This document shows positions 5,176 to 5,245 of a stretch of 5,245 nt of DNA, one piece after another; within the stretch, counting starts at the first letter, position 1, and every line of letters begins with the position of its first letter. The translations under genes and the position numbers were made by a program. The stretch comes from Flavobacterium sp. MC2016-06. GTDB lineage: Bacteria > Bacteroidota > Bacteroidia > Flavobacteriales > Flavobacteriaceae. The notes under the pieces are model-generated. The model searched no databases, was not told the DNA's origin, and worked only from the letters and a program-made list of their open reading frames with translations. The stretch spans positions 1 through 5,245 of the forward strand of contig NZ_WMID02000069.1 in assembly GCF_009711165.2 (NCBI RefSeq). Reading direction: 5' to 3'.

Positions 5176-5208
5176 GTAACAAAATTTAACTTTAATAAAT
5201 TTTGTTAC
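5176..5208. promoter_or_regulatory. perfect 13-bp inverted repeat before the terminal gene
   Basis: gtaacaaaattta (5176-5188) and its exact reverse complement taaattttgttac (5196-5208) are separated by 7 bases and end one base before an ATG at 5210. As DNA this is a symmetric site typical of an operator for a dimeric repressor; as RNA it would be a hairpin just before the start codon. A third copy of the end sequence, gttac, at 5163-5167 could pair with the left arm instead. No T tract follows, which argues against a terminator. Confidence 0.55.
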
Positions 5209-5209
5209 G

Positions 5210-5245
5210 ATGAGAAATAATAGCAAGGATTCGACATTAGAGAGA
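5210..5245 (+). CDS. start of an unidentified gene (partial, runs off the window)
   Basis: An ATG followed by 11 open codons to the window end (MRNNSKDSTLER). The in-frame stop TAA at 5177-5179 leaves this ATG as the only ATG, GTG or TTG start. The basic, polar opening with TLER resembles the leader of TetR/AcrR-type regulators in flavobacteria, and the symmetric site just upstream would suit an autoregulated repressor. Twelve residues are too few to assign a family, so the TetR idea is a guess. Confidence 0.4.
   Translation, partial: MRNNSKDSTLER

Noticed and set aside
4786..5209. tRNA or other structured RNA gene in the long gap
   Set aside because: I found no cloverleaf or known RNA pattern; the structure seen is explained by the palindromic repeats.

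Overview
The window looks like chromosomal DNA from a member of the Bacteroidota, most likely Flavobacterium or a close relative in the Flavobacteriaceae. The reasons are an AT-rich sequence, promoter -7 boxes of the Bacteroidota type (TAnnTTTG) ahead of several genes, no Shine-Dalgarno sequences, a secreted protein and a lipoprotein with flavobacterial-style N-termini, and two kinds of palindromic intergenic repeat that I associate with flavobacterial genomes from memory.

Left part (1-2170, all minus strand): an ammonium transporter (amt) with its channel residues and C-terminal tail intact; upstream of it a probable 50-residue one-helix membrane protein starting right after the stop of the next gene; then a secreted NTF2/SnoaL-like protein. 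Middle (2171-3502): a divergent intergenic region, then on the plus strand a lipoprotein with three near-identical 20-residue motifs (core HGQPGHRCDI) separated by low-complexity linkers. It converges, across a shared hairpin terminator, on a minus-strand gene for a short HPF/RaiA-family ribosome-associated protein.

Right part (3503-5245): a visibly AT-richer stretch with accessory character. It has an HNH endonuclease of the restriction-like HNH_2 type and, downstream on the same strand, a small acidic protein of unknown function with no ATG start. Beyond these lies about 420 bp without a clear gene, holding two imperfect palindromic repeat elements and a perfect 13-bp inverted repeat ending one base before the ATG of a gene that runs off the window.

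There is no single pathway here. Ammonium uptake and ribosome hibernation are housekeeping or nutrient-stress functions. The nuclease with its small partner looks like a mobile or defence-type insertion. The most interesting item is the triplicated His/Cys motif lipoprotein: its motifs differ at about half their codons by synonymous changes yet hold their amino acids almost unchanged, so the motif is under strong selection although I know of no function for it.
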